Shown: positions 1 to 16,500, counted from the stretch's first letter. The stretch: DNA of 64,000 nt from Skeletonema tropicum (GCA_037178625.1 CM074140.1:1860001-1924000), one strand, 5' to 3'. A program made the numbers and translations. The notes: generated from the letters alone by a model not told the origin.

Positions 1-1574
1 ATGATAAGTTGTGGGAGTCAGCCATTGTGACGGATATTCACTTTCTCCCCCAGAATGAAGCTGTAGGTACACTTCCTAGTGAATTGCGCCATTTGCGTTA
101 TCTAAAGACACTGAGGATTTACAACCAGCGATTTATTAGCGGAGAAATCCCATCAGATTATGGGTATCTCAAGAACTTGCAGTTGTTGGATTTGGAAGGT
201 AATAAGTTGCTAGGGCAGGTTCCATCATCTTTTAAGTTCTTGAAAGATATGACGTTGATGAACTTGAGGCACAATCGTCTAACTGGTGTTAGTACCGACG
301 CAATGAACCAAATGGACAAGCTACAGGTTCTAGCTCTCGACGGCAACATGATCCAAGGGAAACTTCCTCAGATCAATCTACCCAACCTAAAAGCTATCAC
401 CCTATCTTTTAATGCTTTTAGTGGCGAGATTCCGAATAGTATGGCTGCATTATCTAGCTTGGAAATGCTGGCACTTGACCACAATAATCTCACCGGGAGA
501 CTTGATATTCTCCAAAACATGACTCATCTGACACATGTCTATCTTGACAACAACGTCTGGGACCATGAAATCGATGATCTTTTCTTTGCTGGCCATGAAA
601 ATATCACTCATCTCGACATTAGTAACTGCAGCATTCGTGGGATTGTTCCAGGTCACTTTTTCAACTTTCCGAAACTTGAGATTTTGGATTTGAGTAGAAA
701 CCTGCTTGAAGGGGATCTACCTGAGCCTGCCTTTGATAATTCGAATGAAACTACAACCAAGCTACATTATCTGTCATTGCATTCTAACAATATCACTGGC
801 CCAATTCCACCAGGCATAACCAAGCTAAATTCATTGAAACATTTGGATCTATCTGTCAATAAGATGAATGGTGTTATCACTGAAGAGTTGGGGGAACTAA
901 CAGACTTGGAATACTTATTTCTTGGTAACAATGAGTTCTCTATTTCTGTTGGGAAATTCCCTCAATGGATCCGAAATCTAACAAAGCTTGAAGAGCTTTC
1001 GCTCAAAAACAGCTACCTCAATGGAGAAATTCCAGAATGGATCGGCGAGCTAACAAGTCTGAAACTACTTGATCTAGGAGGTAATCTCTTGAATGGCGAG
1101 CTACCTGAATCAATGGGAAATTTGACCAAGTTGTGGATATTGATTTTGAACTCTAACAATTTAAGAGGCAGCATCCCGTCAAGCTTCCGTCAACTGAAAG
1201 ATCTAGAGACATTGCTAATCGATGACAACAGCTTTAAAGGGGATACAGCTCCTGTCTGTGAGAGTCGTGGGATTGATCGGATCACACACTTTGTCAGTGA
1301 CTGTGCATCGAACTCATCTACCTCTGCTCCCAATGCCTCGGGCGCTATTGGTGGCTGGGAAGATCCTTTGCTTGCAGAAATTGAATGTGAATGCTGTACT
1401 CTTTGCTGTATGGACAAAGATACCACTTGTAATGATGACGAATGGATTGCGCACCATGAAGGTGCTTGGCAATTTGGATACGAACGAGTTTATTGGGATT
1501 TTGAAGAGAATGGAATCATCAGTGAAATGACTGACGCTTATGATACTCTCGCTCAAGCTTGGGGGTTACCGTAG
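1..1574 (+). CDS. Leucine-rich repeat protein, 5' end outside window
   Basis: The frame is open from the left edge, so the N-terminus (signal peptide and any upstream domain) is missing. About 520 residues are visible. They carry more than a dozen plant-type LRRs of 23-25 residues with the pattern LxxLxxLxLxxNxLxGxIP, for example around residues 130-150 and 300-400. The C-terminal 110 residues leave the LRR pattern and form a Cys-rich module with a CECCTLCC cluster, followed by an acidic tail. LRR proteins ending in a CECCxxCC module are, to my knowledge, common in diatoms and often secreted or membrane anchored. No transmembrane segment or kinase is seen in the visible part. The ligand and role are unknown. 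The stop is TAG at 1572-1574. Confidence 0.85.
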   Translation, partial: DKLWESAIVTDIHFLPQNEAVGTLPSELRHLRYLKTLRIYNQRFISGEIPSDYGYLKNLQLLDLEGNKLLGQVPSSFKFLKDMTLMNLRHNRLTGVSTDAMNQMDKLQVLALDGNMIQGKLPQINLPNLKAITLSFNAFSGEIPNSMAALSSLEMLALDHNNLTGRLDILQNMTHLTHVYLDNNVWDHEIDDLFFAGHENITHLDISNCSIRGIVPGHFFNFPKLEILDLSRNLLEGDLPEPAFDNSNETTTKLHYLSLHSNNITGPIPPGITKLNSLKHLDLSVNKMNGVITEELGELTDLEYLFLGNNEFSISVGKFPQWIRNLTKLEELSLKNSYLNGEIPEWIGELTSLKLLDLGGNLLNGELPESMGNLTKLWILILNSNNLRGSIPSSFRQLKDLETLLIDDNSFKGDTAPVCESRGIDRITHFVSDCASNSSTSAPNASGAIGGWEDPLLAEIECECCTLCCMDKDTTCNDDEWIAHHEGAWQFGYERVYWDFEENGIISEMTDAYDTLAQAWGLP

Positions 1575-2388
1575 CTGTTTGATTCTTGTATATTGTACGC
1601 ATGGTTTTAACGTGTTGAAGAATTGCCTGATTTGTAACATAAGAAATAGTTGAGGCAGAAAGCATTCACATTGTCCACATCGAACATGGCCATGCAGGGC
1701 GTCTTGGTAAATACATATGTATTTGCAGATGGTGCTGAAGAGAAGGATGTCTCAGATTCCAGATGATGTATCTTTGATTTGTTTTGTGCCTTAGAACACA
1801 TCTTGCTTTGAGCTTGCTTTGGCATTCTTCGAAGACTTTTATGGCGAAGCAGAAGGGTATAGTTGTCATGATTGGACTATTACTAATCTTCTTCAGACAT
1901 TGCCTGGCTCATTGGCACCTAATAAATCATGGGGAAAGGCCCAGGCTGAAGTTCAGGACACTGTTGTCACAAGCATCCCCCTTCTCGCCTTGCTTGCAGG
2001 AGTAGGCTTGAAAGTAGAATGAGAGAAAAATTGAGGAATGGGGCCCTGCCGCTACGCTCACATCGTACTCCAGGTCGTGGCCACTGATCAAACATCCTCA
2101 TCATTATTATTTGTTCGGGCAGCGTAATATAAGTATAGTATCTCTAAGCTTGACGGAAAGAAAAGAGTCGGGAAAGTCAGCGGTAAAATCCCTCCAGTAT
2201 GAAGAGATGGGTGTCTCAGAATCCAGATGGTGTATCTTGGATTTGTCCTGTGTGACGTGTTCTGAGCATCTTTTTGCATTCTTCTCTGTTGCACTTGCTT
2301 TTATTGCAACATGGCATGCATAGGCTCTAGAGGCGGGCCGGCAGGCAGGGTTGGCATATAATTATCATCTTCCTATTTAAGTTCAAAC
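1575..2388. repeat. Intergenic region with a diverged ~90-bp direct duplication
   Basis: No convincing gene is seen here. Two related segments lie about 470 bp apart in the same orientation: 1737-1832 and 2211-2286. Both share a core reading roughly GTCTCAGA-TCCAGATG-TGTATCTT and a tail ending GCATTCTTC. They differ by many substitutions and small indels, so this is an old duplication or two copies of a short dispersed repeat. Short reading frames crossing them have no ATG-anchored, protein-like character. Confidence 0.5.
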
Positions 2389-3039
2389 ATGGTCTGCAAA
2401 CATCAACAACGCTGCCGTCGCAGCCCATCTGTCATCATTGGATCTGTGGCTCTATCTCTTCTTGCAGTCAAAAGTTGCAATGCATTCATTGCGTCACCAA
2501 GCAAAAATGCCGTCACAACAACAACAACAAATCTCGCAATGAGCTCCTTTCAGGAAGATTTGCCTTCAGAACAAAGTCGCCGCTCGGTTGTATCACTTCT
2601 CACATCAAGTATTGCCACTGCAGTTGGTAGTTCTGTCATATTTCCTGCTGGTGCTCATGCTGAAGCAGAGACGATGGAGAGGGGAGGAGTGCCACTCACC
2701 CCTTTCAATTCTCTCGCGTTTAATTATCGTGGAGGAGACAGTCCCACCGTTGCCGCTGCTGAATTAAATGAACCGTCTGTTCCCTATGCCGAGTTTTTGG
2801 AGAAGCTGAATGCGAATCAAGTAACGTTTGTGGAGTTCTTAGCTCCCAATGGAGATAAAGCCTACGCGACATTTAAATCAGAAGATAGTAATAATTCAAA
2901 ACCAATCCGAATTGGGGAAGGATATCCAATTGAAGATCCAGAGGGGTGGTCCTCTCCTGCGTTTGTTATCAAGGCTGTGGCGAAAGCTAATGTTCCCTAC
3001 AAGTTTGTGGTGCCTGGGCTTAGTGCCTCATTTCATTAA
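2389..3039 (+). CDS. Thylakoid-lumen protein with FtsH-like N-terminal domain (no ATPase)
   Basis: The product has 216 residues. The N-terminus is a diatom plastid presequence: a hydrophobic signal peptide ending at SCNAF, where the Phe after the cleavage site is the plastid-import mark. About 40 residues later a second, Tat-type signal follows: RRSVVS, a hydrophobic stretch, then AHA before the mature part. This predicts delivery to the thylakoid lumen. The mature region (residues about 120-215) contains VPYAEFLEKLNANQVTFVEF, which resembles the membrane-external domain that precedes the AAA module in plastid FtsH proteases. No Walker A, Walker B or HExxH motif is present, and the frame stops cleanly. 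The protein could be a stand-alone FtsH-domain partner or assembly factor. The targeting is well supported by motif; the function is inference. Confidence 0.75.
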   Translation: MVCKHQQRCRRSPSVIIGSVALSLLAVKSCNAFIASPSKNAVTTTTTNLAMSSFQEDLPSEQSRRSVVSLLTSSIATAVGSSVIFPAGAHAEAETMERGGVPLTPFNSLAFNYRGGDSPTVAAAELNEPSVPYAEFLEKLNANQVTFVEFLAPNGDKAYATFKSEDSNNSKPIRIGEGYPIEDPEGWSSPAFVIKAVAKANVPYKFVVPGLSASFH

Positions 3040-3229
3040 TTCAATGAAATAATAATCGTGTAGGAAACAAAACTCTGCAGCATGGAGATAACCTGAATGA
3101 TGCAACAAGATTGATAACAGAACGAAATGATTTGTATGATAGAAGTCACAATGTAATATAAAAGTCAGGTCTACAAATTTATCAATAATCATCTAAAAGT
3201 ACGCTGGCAAGAATCTTGCACATCTCATC

Positions 3230-4435
3230 TCAAACTACCTGCACGGGAACTCCAATGAAGACACGAGGCTTGCTCATATTGCCGTTGACTTCGGCAGCAT
3301 CATCATCATCCTCCTCTTTCATTTTGACATAATCAAAGTCACCAGGCAAGGTTTCTTCTTCCTCCTCATCGTCTTCATCACTGGGATAGAAGTTATCATA
3401 GATAATCAGAACTGCCAGCAATGTGAGCATGAACACTGGACCCGCGAAAATTCCCGCAACGAGTAAGGTAACACCTACAAAGAAAGACCAAATGTCCTTC
3501 ACAGCCAAAACACACAACGAAATCAAAACAACGATTGACGAGAGGATTGACCCGTACACCAAGTAACGAGTGGTGCCATCATTTTCATTGATAAATCGCT
3601 GATGCACTCCTGCCAATGTTTGTACCAGCGTTTCATCAGCAGCTTCCGTGGCAGGTGCAGCGAGTGAGTTCTTGATAGGTGTTTGTTGCTGCTGCACCCT
3701 CGATTCCACGGGTCGAGCAGTCACAAAGTCCATGTAGGAAGACACCGCCGAGGTACACCCGGAAGAAAGATCATTATTTTTGTAGGAAGAGTAGATGCAC
3801 TCATCCACATCCCTATCCCCCAGTCCCAGCATAGGAGTTGGATTTACTTGACTCACAGATACAACTTCCATCGTACCACCCCCGGGGAGTAGAAACAGCT
3901 CTGTCTTGGAAACGTATTCGGTAAGACGACGAGCTAGGCGATCCTTCAATTCAATATGGGGATCATTACTTTTACCCTCGGTAAGGCGTCTCCTTTGTGT
4001 GTCCATTTGGATGTGACTAGTAATATCCATAATTTGTTCCATTAGACCCGCAAACGCATCTTCTTCTTCTTGAGGAGGGACATTGTCAATCTCTCTCTCG
4101 TCACTACTTGATGATGAAGATGAAGACGAGGCAGAGGAAACAATCTCCTCCACAAAGGATGGAAGTTGGGCATCAAACGCCTTGACAGCACGCTCTTCCG
4201 CTTCCGACTCCTCTTGCATGTTCACACTCATTGCCTCATCGAATATTTGCATCGTGGAGGAGATCATCTCATCAATCATGGATTCCAAATCGTCAAATGA
4301 CCCCATCATACCAAAGGAGGAGGAGGGTGGTGGTGGTGGGAAAGACATGAATCCCGAAGAAGATGAAAATGGAGAATGTTGTGCTTGTTGGGAGAAGAAC
4401 AACGAGAGATCTGGACTAGTGGATGCACATTTCAT
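3230..4435 (-). CDS. Acidic membrane protein of unknown function
   Basis: About 400 residues from the first in-frame ATG (4435). The reading frame stays open further upstream without another ATG, so a 5' exon carrying a signal peptide may be missing. Residues 1-150 are Ser/Pro/Phe-rich and acidic with a poly-Ser tract. Two long hydrophobic segments (roughly residues 300-325 and 330-352) form a probable membrane hairpin. They are followed by an acidic tail ([10 protein letters not shown]) and a C-terminus ending in VPVQVV. Two Cys lie in the central region before the membrane part. I do not recognise the family. The gene is divergently arranged with the DOMON-type gene at 5265. Confidence 0.6.
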   Translation of the reverse strand: MKCASTSPDLSLFFSQQAQHSPFSSSSGFMSFPPPPPSSSFGMMGSFDDLESMIDEMISSTMQIFDEAMSVNMQEESEAEERAVKAFDAQLPSFVEEIVSSASSSSSSSSSDEREIDNVPPQEEEDAFAGLMEQIMDITSHIQMDTQRRRLTEGKSNDPHIELKDRLARRLTEYVSKTELFLLPGGGTMEVVSVSQVNPTPMLGLGDRDVDECIYSSYKNNDLSSGCTSAVSSYMDFVTARPVESRVQQQQTPIKNSLAAPATEAADETLVQTLAGVHQRFINENDGTTRYLVYGSILSSIVVLISLCVLAVKDIWSFFVGVTLLVAGIFAGPVFMLTLLAVLIIYDNFYPSDEDDEEEEETLPGDFDYVKMKEEDDDDAAEVNGNMSKPRVFIGVPVQVV

Positions 4436-5264
4436 TTTGGCATCGAGATCACATTGGGAACGGATCGAGTTTCGGAGTACCCTCAATGGACATGGTGTTT
4501 TGTGGGAGGTGATGTCTGTAATTTTTTGACACAGGGTGTGCGTGTTGTGTGAAGTAGCGGTGAGATTTCAGCCGCATTAAACTCATGATACAATTATAAA
4601 CAATGAACAAACTTACAAATCGTTTCTCCCAAGGTAGAACCAACTAGGGAGGCCAACGCCACACTCTTTAGCAACGGCATCATCATGGTAATGTTACTAT
4701 GACTTTGAATTTTCTTCTTTTGTGTGCCTATGTTCTTTGAAATCGTAGCTTTAAAGCGTCAACAAGATTATCTCTACTGTAAAACGCTGCACTACGAAAT
4801 GGAATAGCAGCACAGTTAAATCCTTCTGTAATGCCTATGACTATCAGGCTGCACGGTCGGGCTTTCAGTCTCCTCGCGGTGCTCTCAACGGCGTTATCGC
4901 TGGCATCAATACCGCACCGGCAAATGAGTAATCGTTCGCGGTGATCACACAGAACACAGAACAAGAACTCTTCGATCGTCTCTGCAGATCGGGGGCGGCC
5001 CCCCCTTTCTTTTGAATACCGTACCTGTCACCTCAAATACCTATTTTGTCGAATCGAAGAAAGTGTTCATTTTGATGGCGGCAACTTCTTTCCCGCTCAC
5101 TTCACACGAGTTCACACGAACACTTTCATACGCTGCCTTGAGGCATAAGTACACTCTGGCACAACTCCGAAGTAGTTGGTGGTTTACTCGGGGCCTGCAT
5201 TCTGGTATGCCGTCCATCGCATCCTTGCTCTAGAGTGGCCTTGTGAAAAAGAACCATCTCTAAG
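4436..5264. other. Divergent intergenic region
   Basis: This lies between the start regions of the acidic membrane protein (minus strand) and the secreted DOMON gene (plus strand), and probably holds both promoters. Small frames (for example 4728-4964 minus) have no recognisable character. A short GC-rich inverted motif, GGGGGCGGCCCCCC, sits near 4988. Nothing else is identified. Confidence 0.4.
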
Positions 5265-8200
5265 ATGAAACGTAGGCGGCTACAACAAACAACTGCTGCG
5301 ATTATTGTCACATCTCTGCTATCGACAGAACTGACAGTCTTCACTGCGGCGCAGAGTGGCAACGAAAATGATCAAGGCTCATTCATTCCACCTACACTCT
5401 CGCCATCTTTGACCTCTGCTACGCAGGCAGATGATAGTGTCATCGCTCCGCAACCAGCAGTAAGCACTAAAGAGTTCAGAAATGTTGATACTACTCCACT
5501 TCCAACCTATGGAATGACGTTCCTAGCAACTTCCATCGGCGGTGGTGCAGGTGCATCATCACCCAACGTTGTCATGGGAGGCGGAGGCGGCGCGGAACAA
5601 CCACCATTCGTCGCCGAAATGCAATTATCCGACAAGACTTGTCCTGATGGATCTCTTGATCGACAAATTGTGATCGATCCCAGTGCCACACTGTACTATC
5701 ATCTCGAACCGTCCGATCCTGGTGAAAGTAATGGTATTCTATGTGGAAGATTGGAAGTTGCCAACAATAATGGTGGCTGGATTGGGTTGGGTTGGTCGTT
5801 GAATGGGAACATGATTGGTGGTGAGGCCATCATCGGCTTGGCAGAAGCACGCTCTGTATTGAAATATAGCTTGAATGCCAAGGTGGACAGTGGGGTCACT
5901 CCCATGCCTGCAGCAAGACAAACTTTGACAAATACATCCATTCGACTTGTGAACAATAAAACAATCATGACATTTACAAAGATGCTTAGAGAAATTAATG
6001 ATGAGATTGAGATTTATGAAACGGGACCGAATGCATTCCTTCATGCTCGGGGTAGTAATGGACAAACGCTTGGCTATCATGACCAAGGTAGAGTTGTATT
6101 TGTCAAGGATTTTCTGGATGATATACGAACAGATCCTCCTACACCAGTACCAACACCTTTTCCAACTCGGAGGCCAACACCGATTCCAACTCCAATTTCA
6201 TCAACAGTCTTTACAAATGTTTTGACACCTAACCCCACTGAAAGATTTGTACGACCAACAATTCCAGTATTCACGCCCAACCCAACTGAAAGATTTGTAC
6301 GACCAACAATCCCAGTATTCACACCCAACCCAACTGATATTGCAACGACTAATAATTTTGACACTGGTTTTCGACCAACTGGTTCAGGTCTAGTTTCGAC
6401 ACCCAACCCAACTGAAATGTTTACAAGAATACCATGGGTTCCTAATCGAACACCCAACCCAACTGATGTTACAACAACAACAAATTTCGGAACAGGTTTT
6501 CAACCCGCAGGTTCAGTTTTGTAACACCCAACCCAACGGATTTCGCAACATCCAACTCTGTAACAGGGTTTCGACCAACACCCCAAGTTGTTGTTATGAC
6601 ACCCAACCCAACTGATCGTGTATCTACCTCTGCGTCTGCGACGGGTTTTCGAGATGAAATTATAATTTCAACACCCTCAGGGAGAGATCCTACAATGCGT
6701 CCAGTCCCACCGGTAGGGTTTCCACTTCCGGTTGGGTCTACGAATTGCAACGATCCTTCCATTACAAGATTTGAATGCAGAGCTTCCATTTATTGTGAGT
6801 GGGTGATCGTTAGTGGGGAAAGGAATTACTGTCAGTTTGGCCCTCCGGTTCCGCCGACTTTGCGGCCAACTCCACGACCTACATTCAGGGTAAGCTTGTG
6901 TTCTCTCTTTCTCTTGATATTAACTATAATTTGCATGCTTTCTCAACTGCGTTTATGTTTTATGTGTGTGATCTAGCCGACATTACGACCTACATTCAAG
7001 GTAAGCTTGTGGTCTCTTCGTCTTGATATTAGCTATTATTCTGATGTTTTCTCAACTGCATGTATGCCGTGTGTTCTAGCCGACATTTGTACGAACTTTC
7101 CAACCAACACCACGGCCTTCTTTTGAGTCGACGTTGAAACCCACGCCATGGCCATCTTTTAAGCCAACACTAAAGCCCACTGTTTCGCCAACAATGATTG
7201 TTACTCCAGATCCAACAGGTCGTCCTTCTCTAAAACCAACTTTCCATCCGACAGAAAACCCATCATACACACCGTCATCATCTCCTACACAGAGCCCTTC
7301 TGCCAAGCCTAGCTCGAGCCCAACAACGAGCTCTAAACCATCGGGGCTACCAACGACTTCTCCGACGTTGTCTTCAAACCCTACCCTATCTGCTTCACCT
7401 ACTCACTCTCCAACAAAGACACAATTTCCAACCCTTGCAGACTATGAATACAAAAGACCTCAGAGAGTGGATATACGGTGGATACCCTGGGATGATTTGG
7501 ACAGGAACATTCAAATTGAAGCTAGAGACGCGTTGGGGTACAACAAACACAATTGGAACAACCTCAAAACAAATGATGTCGAGAAATTGCGCTGGTCCGA
7601 TCTAAGTGAGCGAAAAAAGGCTGCTGCAACGATGCTCGGATTTGACAAATGGTCTTGGAATTGTTGGATGAACAACTTTGAAAGTTTTTCATGGAGGCAG
7701 TTGTATGAATGGGAGCTAACACCATATTTAGTAACACTTGGATGGAATAGCCAGAGGTGGAACGGTCAAAATGGTCCACCGATACTGAAACAAACTAGAT
7801 GGGATGATTTGACGATTGAGCAACGGGAGAGTGCAATGCAACTTTGTTTTTACAAGACTTCGTATGATGAGCTCAATATCGTGGAGTATGGCTTTGGGTA
7901 TCCGATAGTGAGACCTGCTGCACGATTCATTCCCTGGGCTGATTTGGATTCAGAGACACGAGTAACTATGGAGGAAACACATGGCTACAACGAATTTACC
8001 TGGAACGTCCCTGCTCTCAATCCAAGTGAGCTCAAAGGCTGGTTCGAAATGACAGACACTGAAAAGAGAGGAGCGGAAGCAATCAACTGTACTGAATCGT
8101 GCTGGGACTGCTGGCAGGCACAATATAACTCGTATGGGTGGCAAGATCTGGTGAATCGAGGTCATGTTGATGCCTATGCCGCGCTTGGATGGTCAGAATC

Positions 8201-8983
8201 ATCGTGGTGTGGAGAATCAGAAGCCCCTCCTACAAATAAACGGTCTTGGAACGAACTCACGGAACAAGAGCAGCTAAATGCCACTGAGTTGTGTCTGGAT
8301 CGGTTTAATTGGGATCGGAACTCTTTGGAAGTGAACACAGGCCCATTTCCATTCATTCTGCCACCTCTTCGGTACAAGCAGTGGAGTACTCTAACATTTG
8401 ATCAGCAACAGATTGCGAAGGATCTGTTCCTTTATAAGAAAGAAACCTGGGATAACGTCGGTACTGCAGACATTGAAATGAGGTTGTTTGATGATTTGAC
8501 AGACCTCCAGAAGACCTACGCGGTTGAACTTGGTTTCTACGGAAAGACATGGGATTGTTTTCAAGTGAGTCCATTTCAACTCGTTCTATATTTTTATCAG
8601 CTATCGCTTCCTAATGTCTACATCTATGTTTCTGTACTGCGTAGAATCATTATCGATCTGAAACATGGAGATACCTTCACCCTGACGTTCGATCTGCCTC
8701 GGAGACTCTTGGGTGGAATCAGAGTAGCTGGGGCATTACGAAACCTACGCCAGACATTTACCATCAAACGTGGGATGACCTTTCTGTTGAGGAACAAACA
8801 GCGGCTACAACACTGTGCTACTTTGATAACACGTGGCCAGGAGGCGCAAAAGATCAACTCATTGGCTCCTCCTTGCAAAAAGGGCAAGAAGGCGTCAAGT
8901 CACAAGCAGCTCAATTGTTGCCAAAAGTAACGACCGTTGCATCTATCTGTGCATTGATGCATATTTTCATAATAAATATTTAG
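5265..8983 (+). CDS. Secreted DOMON / PNPT-repeat / Trp-repeat protein, four segments, one frame break
   Basis: I read this as one gene. A signal peptide (residues 1-29) leads to a DOMON-like beta-sandwich at about residues 120-245 (GWIGLGWSLNG region). A Thr/Pro spacer with repeated TPNPTD/E motifs follows. The frame breaks at 6522 (TAA): the next repeats continue in another frame, and one extra base at 6521-6522 would restore L-V-T-P-N-P-T-D. The frame then runs to 6889. Introns are 6890-6976, 7001-7079 (separated by an 8-codon mini-exon) and 8565-8644, all GT-AG and phase 0. The last exon, 8645-8983, continues the repeat domain. Residues after about 7440 form a Trp-rich repeat domain with W-x-D-L-[TS]-x2-[EQ] and LG-[FYW]-x3-W signatures. 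DOMON domains bind haem or sugars; the function of this protein is unknown. The break could be a sequencing error, an allele or decay. Confidence 0.7.
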
Positions 8984-9041
8984 GTTCATACACTAGTCTT
9001 TCATTCTTGATAAAGGTCGGTTCGAACTTGCCGTCTCCATT

Positions 9042-13530
<4,489 letters not shown>

Positions 13531-16500
13531 ATGAGCAATAATTCCCCCAAGATGGAAATGGAAATCGTATCATCGGATGAGGAGGAGGAGCACAGTGGCG
13601 ACGACATTATTGATGATGATCACAGCGACAATGATTCCGAATACACCTATGTCACTGATGAGGAGGAAGAAGAAGAGGAGGGTAGTGGAGGATGGTTCTC
13701 CTTTCTTCGTCGTGGTAAGCAGCAGCAGCAGCAGCGTGATGATGATGACGTAGATGACGTGAGTGAGAGTGAGGGCAGTGATCATGAAAGTGTCATTAGT
13801 GACCACCACATATTAGAAGAGGATCGTCCTGTGGAAACTGCTCCTCCAGCTCCACGTGAAGAAAATGAGGATAATCACTCAATTTCAACTGAAGAAGAAG
13901 AAGAAGATATTTTGGATGAAATTGACAAGTACAACCCATCCACCACACAACAACACCACCACCACCAACAACTAGAAGAAGATGAAGAGGAGCAAGATGA
14001 AGAAATCCTAATGGCCCAAGCAATCCAACGAGTCCAACAACGGATCCAATCACACGGGGGGAATATCTACAATGCGTTGGGGACGACTGATCGACAGTTG
14101 GTAGATACGTTGCGGAGGGGGGTGGAGGATGAGGGTAAGATTCGTGAGGTGGTGGATGAGGTTATGGATCGAGAGGAGAGGAAGAATAAGGAGGTGAAGG
14201 TGAATGGTGGAGTGGTGGATGAGGTGAATGGTCATGGTGAGGAGGGCGACGTATCACTGGAAGATGTTGTCACTGATGAAGTTGATGTTCATGATAATGA
14301 TCATGAGGCCGAGGTGAAAGACACATCCGTACAGCAGCCATTTATTCAACATGGAGTATACGTGGAGGAAAATGAATTGGCATCAAATAACAATGCTGAT
14401 AGCAATGCCGGTGTCGATAGTTGTAACAATGAGGTCAAAGCGGTGGAAGAGAAAGAACCTAACGATGGCAAAATACACTCACAAGAAGAAGATCATGATG
14501 AATATGAAACGGAAGAAGAAGAAGATGATGATGATGATGAAGAAGAAGAAGGTCCAACACTTGAAGAGCAACGCTCCCTCCTCTCATTGGCAGCTGAACA
14601 TGACCGTGTCGATGTCATCAAGGAACTCTTGTCCATATCTCAAAATGAACAAGTCAACACTTCCCTCCTGTGCGGCTTTTCCTCTGCCAATGATGAACAC
14701 AATAATAACAACAACAATGCTACACCCACCGATGGCACGGAAGAGGATGCAAATTATAACAATGATGTCATCTTTGTACCACCACCACTCCACGCAGCTA
14801 TAGCCCATGGATCCGTCAATGCAGCATCCTGCCTCTTACGTATGGGTGCAAATCCATCCATACGACCAATTGTACCATCACCGTATCTATCTCGAAATTA
14901 TCAACCATCTTCGTCGTCATCACCATCCTCCAAGTCTACTTCTTCGCCACGTAGATCGTCCATGGAAGAAGATCGGAATTATAAAAAGTATCATGAAATG
15001 TCAGCGTGGGAGTTGGCATTTGGTTCGATTGTTATATTGGAAGATGATGATGAGGAGGTGGAAGAGATGGAAGAAGAAGTAGTCGAAAAGAGGGGATGGT
15101 TTGGTTTTGGAGGAGGAGGTGGTGACAAGAAGGAAGAAGAGGAAGATAATATGACAATCGAACAGCAACAACAACAGGATGCAAATAATAATAATGGCAA
15201 ACATCGCATCATTCGTCGTCGGCGAAGACAACCATTAAATATCCCCCCAAATAAACTCGAGGGTATCCGACATGCCTTTACCGCCGAGGCATTACGTGCC
15301 ATTGGTGCCGATGAGGTTGTTCGGTTGAAACAACTTTTGGATTCGGGTATGGATTCGGAAATGGAGGTGGCGGGGAAATCGTTGGTAGCGTGGGCGATTG
15401 AGATGGAGGCGGATGGGTGTTGTGAATTACTTCGTATTGTTGTTGATGATGAGGAGGAGGAGGATGATGAAGTCTCTCCAACTGAGGTGGAGGATAGCTG
15501 TCCTGTGGGTAAGTCGAGTAATGACGTAGATCAATCACAGCAACCACCACCAACAAAGTCACCAACCGCAAATGTAGATCAGCAACCAATCCCACCCATC
15601 ATCCAAGACGAACGTCTCGCCGGTCTTTCTCCCAAGGACATTCTAACACTCATTCAAGAAAATGAGAATTTAATTCCAGCATTAACCACATGTCGCGACG
15701 ATTTGGCCGAAGAAACATCGGCATGTCAAAACATCCTACGTGACATTCAAGCCTCTGGTGGTAGAGGTGGTCTATCCTCCCGATCCTTGTTGGACTTGGT
15801 CCACTCATTAAAGGAGAAGCGTCGAGATTTGGAAGAGGAACTAAAAAATTGGCAACTTGCATGGGAGGAACGTGAGGATGAATTGGATTTCTTTTGGGAG
15901 GAGGTGTTGAATGATGAGTGGCGTGAACATATTGCAGAGTTGGGTATATTGGATGATGTTGGGACGGACACAGTGTCAGCCCCACCTGAGAACACTACTT
16001 CTTCATCACTAGGTGATTTAACGAGACGCTTCTGTGAAGTTGATAATCGCGTCAACACTTTGAGGTCATCGATAACTAGTCTTGCCGACGAGTGCTCTCG
16101 GTATCAGGCTGAGGTGGAACGTGTTGGTATGTCTGGCGCGTTATCATTGACCAAGACTTTGAGAGAGGAGTTGAAAGAAATGGAAGGTCAACTTGCCGAG
16201 GCCAAGTCTGGAGAAGCAATGTGTCGTAGAAAGATTGAATTGATTCAAGAACGACTAACCAATAGCACCAGGGATGACGGTAATGTTGACGCAGAGGAGC
16301 TTCGGTACGAAGGTGGTGATTCTTCTCAGGCTTGGCAAGGACAAGAAGATGTTCCAAATGTTTCACAGGATTACGCAAAGAAAGAGATGCTCGAAGGGGC
16401 GGCTTATGCTGAAGCTTACGTACAAAGAGGAATGGAACGAGAGTGTGATGACCTGAATCAATACGAAGAAGATAATCATAGCGCATCAGAAGAAGGCGCT

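Noticed and set aside
5012..5233. 73-codon frame upstream of the DOMON gene
   Set aside because: No homology signal; most likely 5' untranslated or promoter sequence.
9001..9030. GGTTCGAAC as a tRNA B box
   Set aside because: No acceptor stem or A box can be arranged around it.
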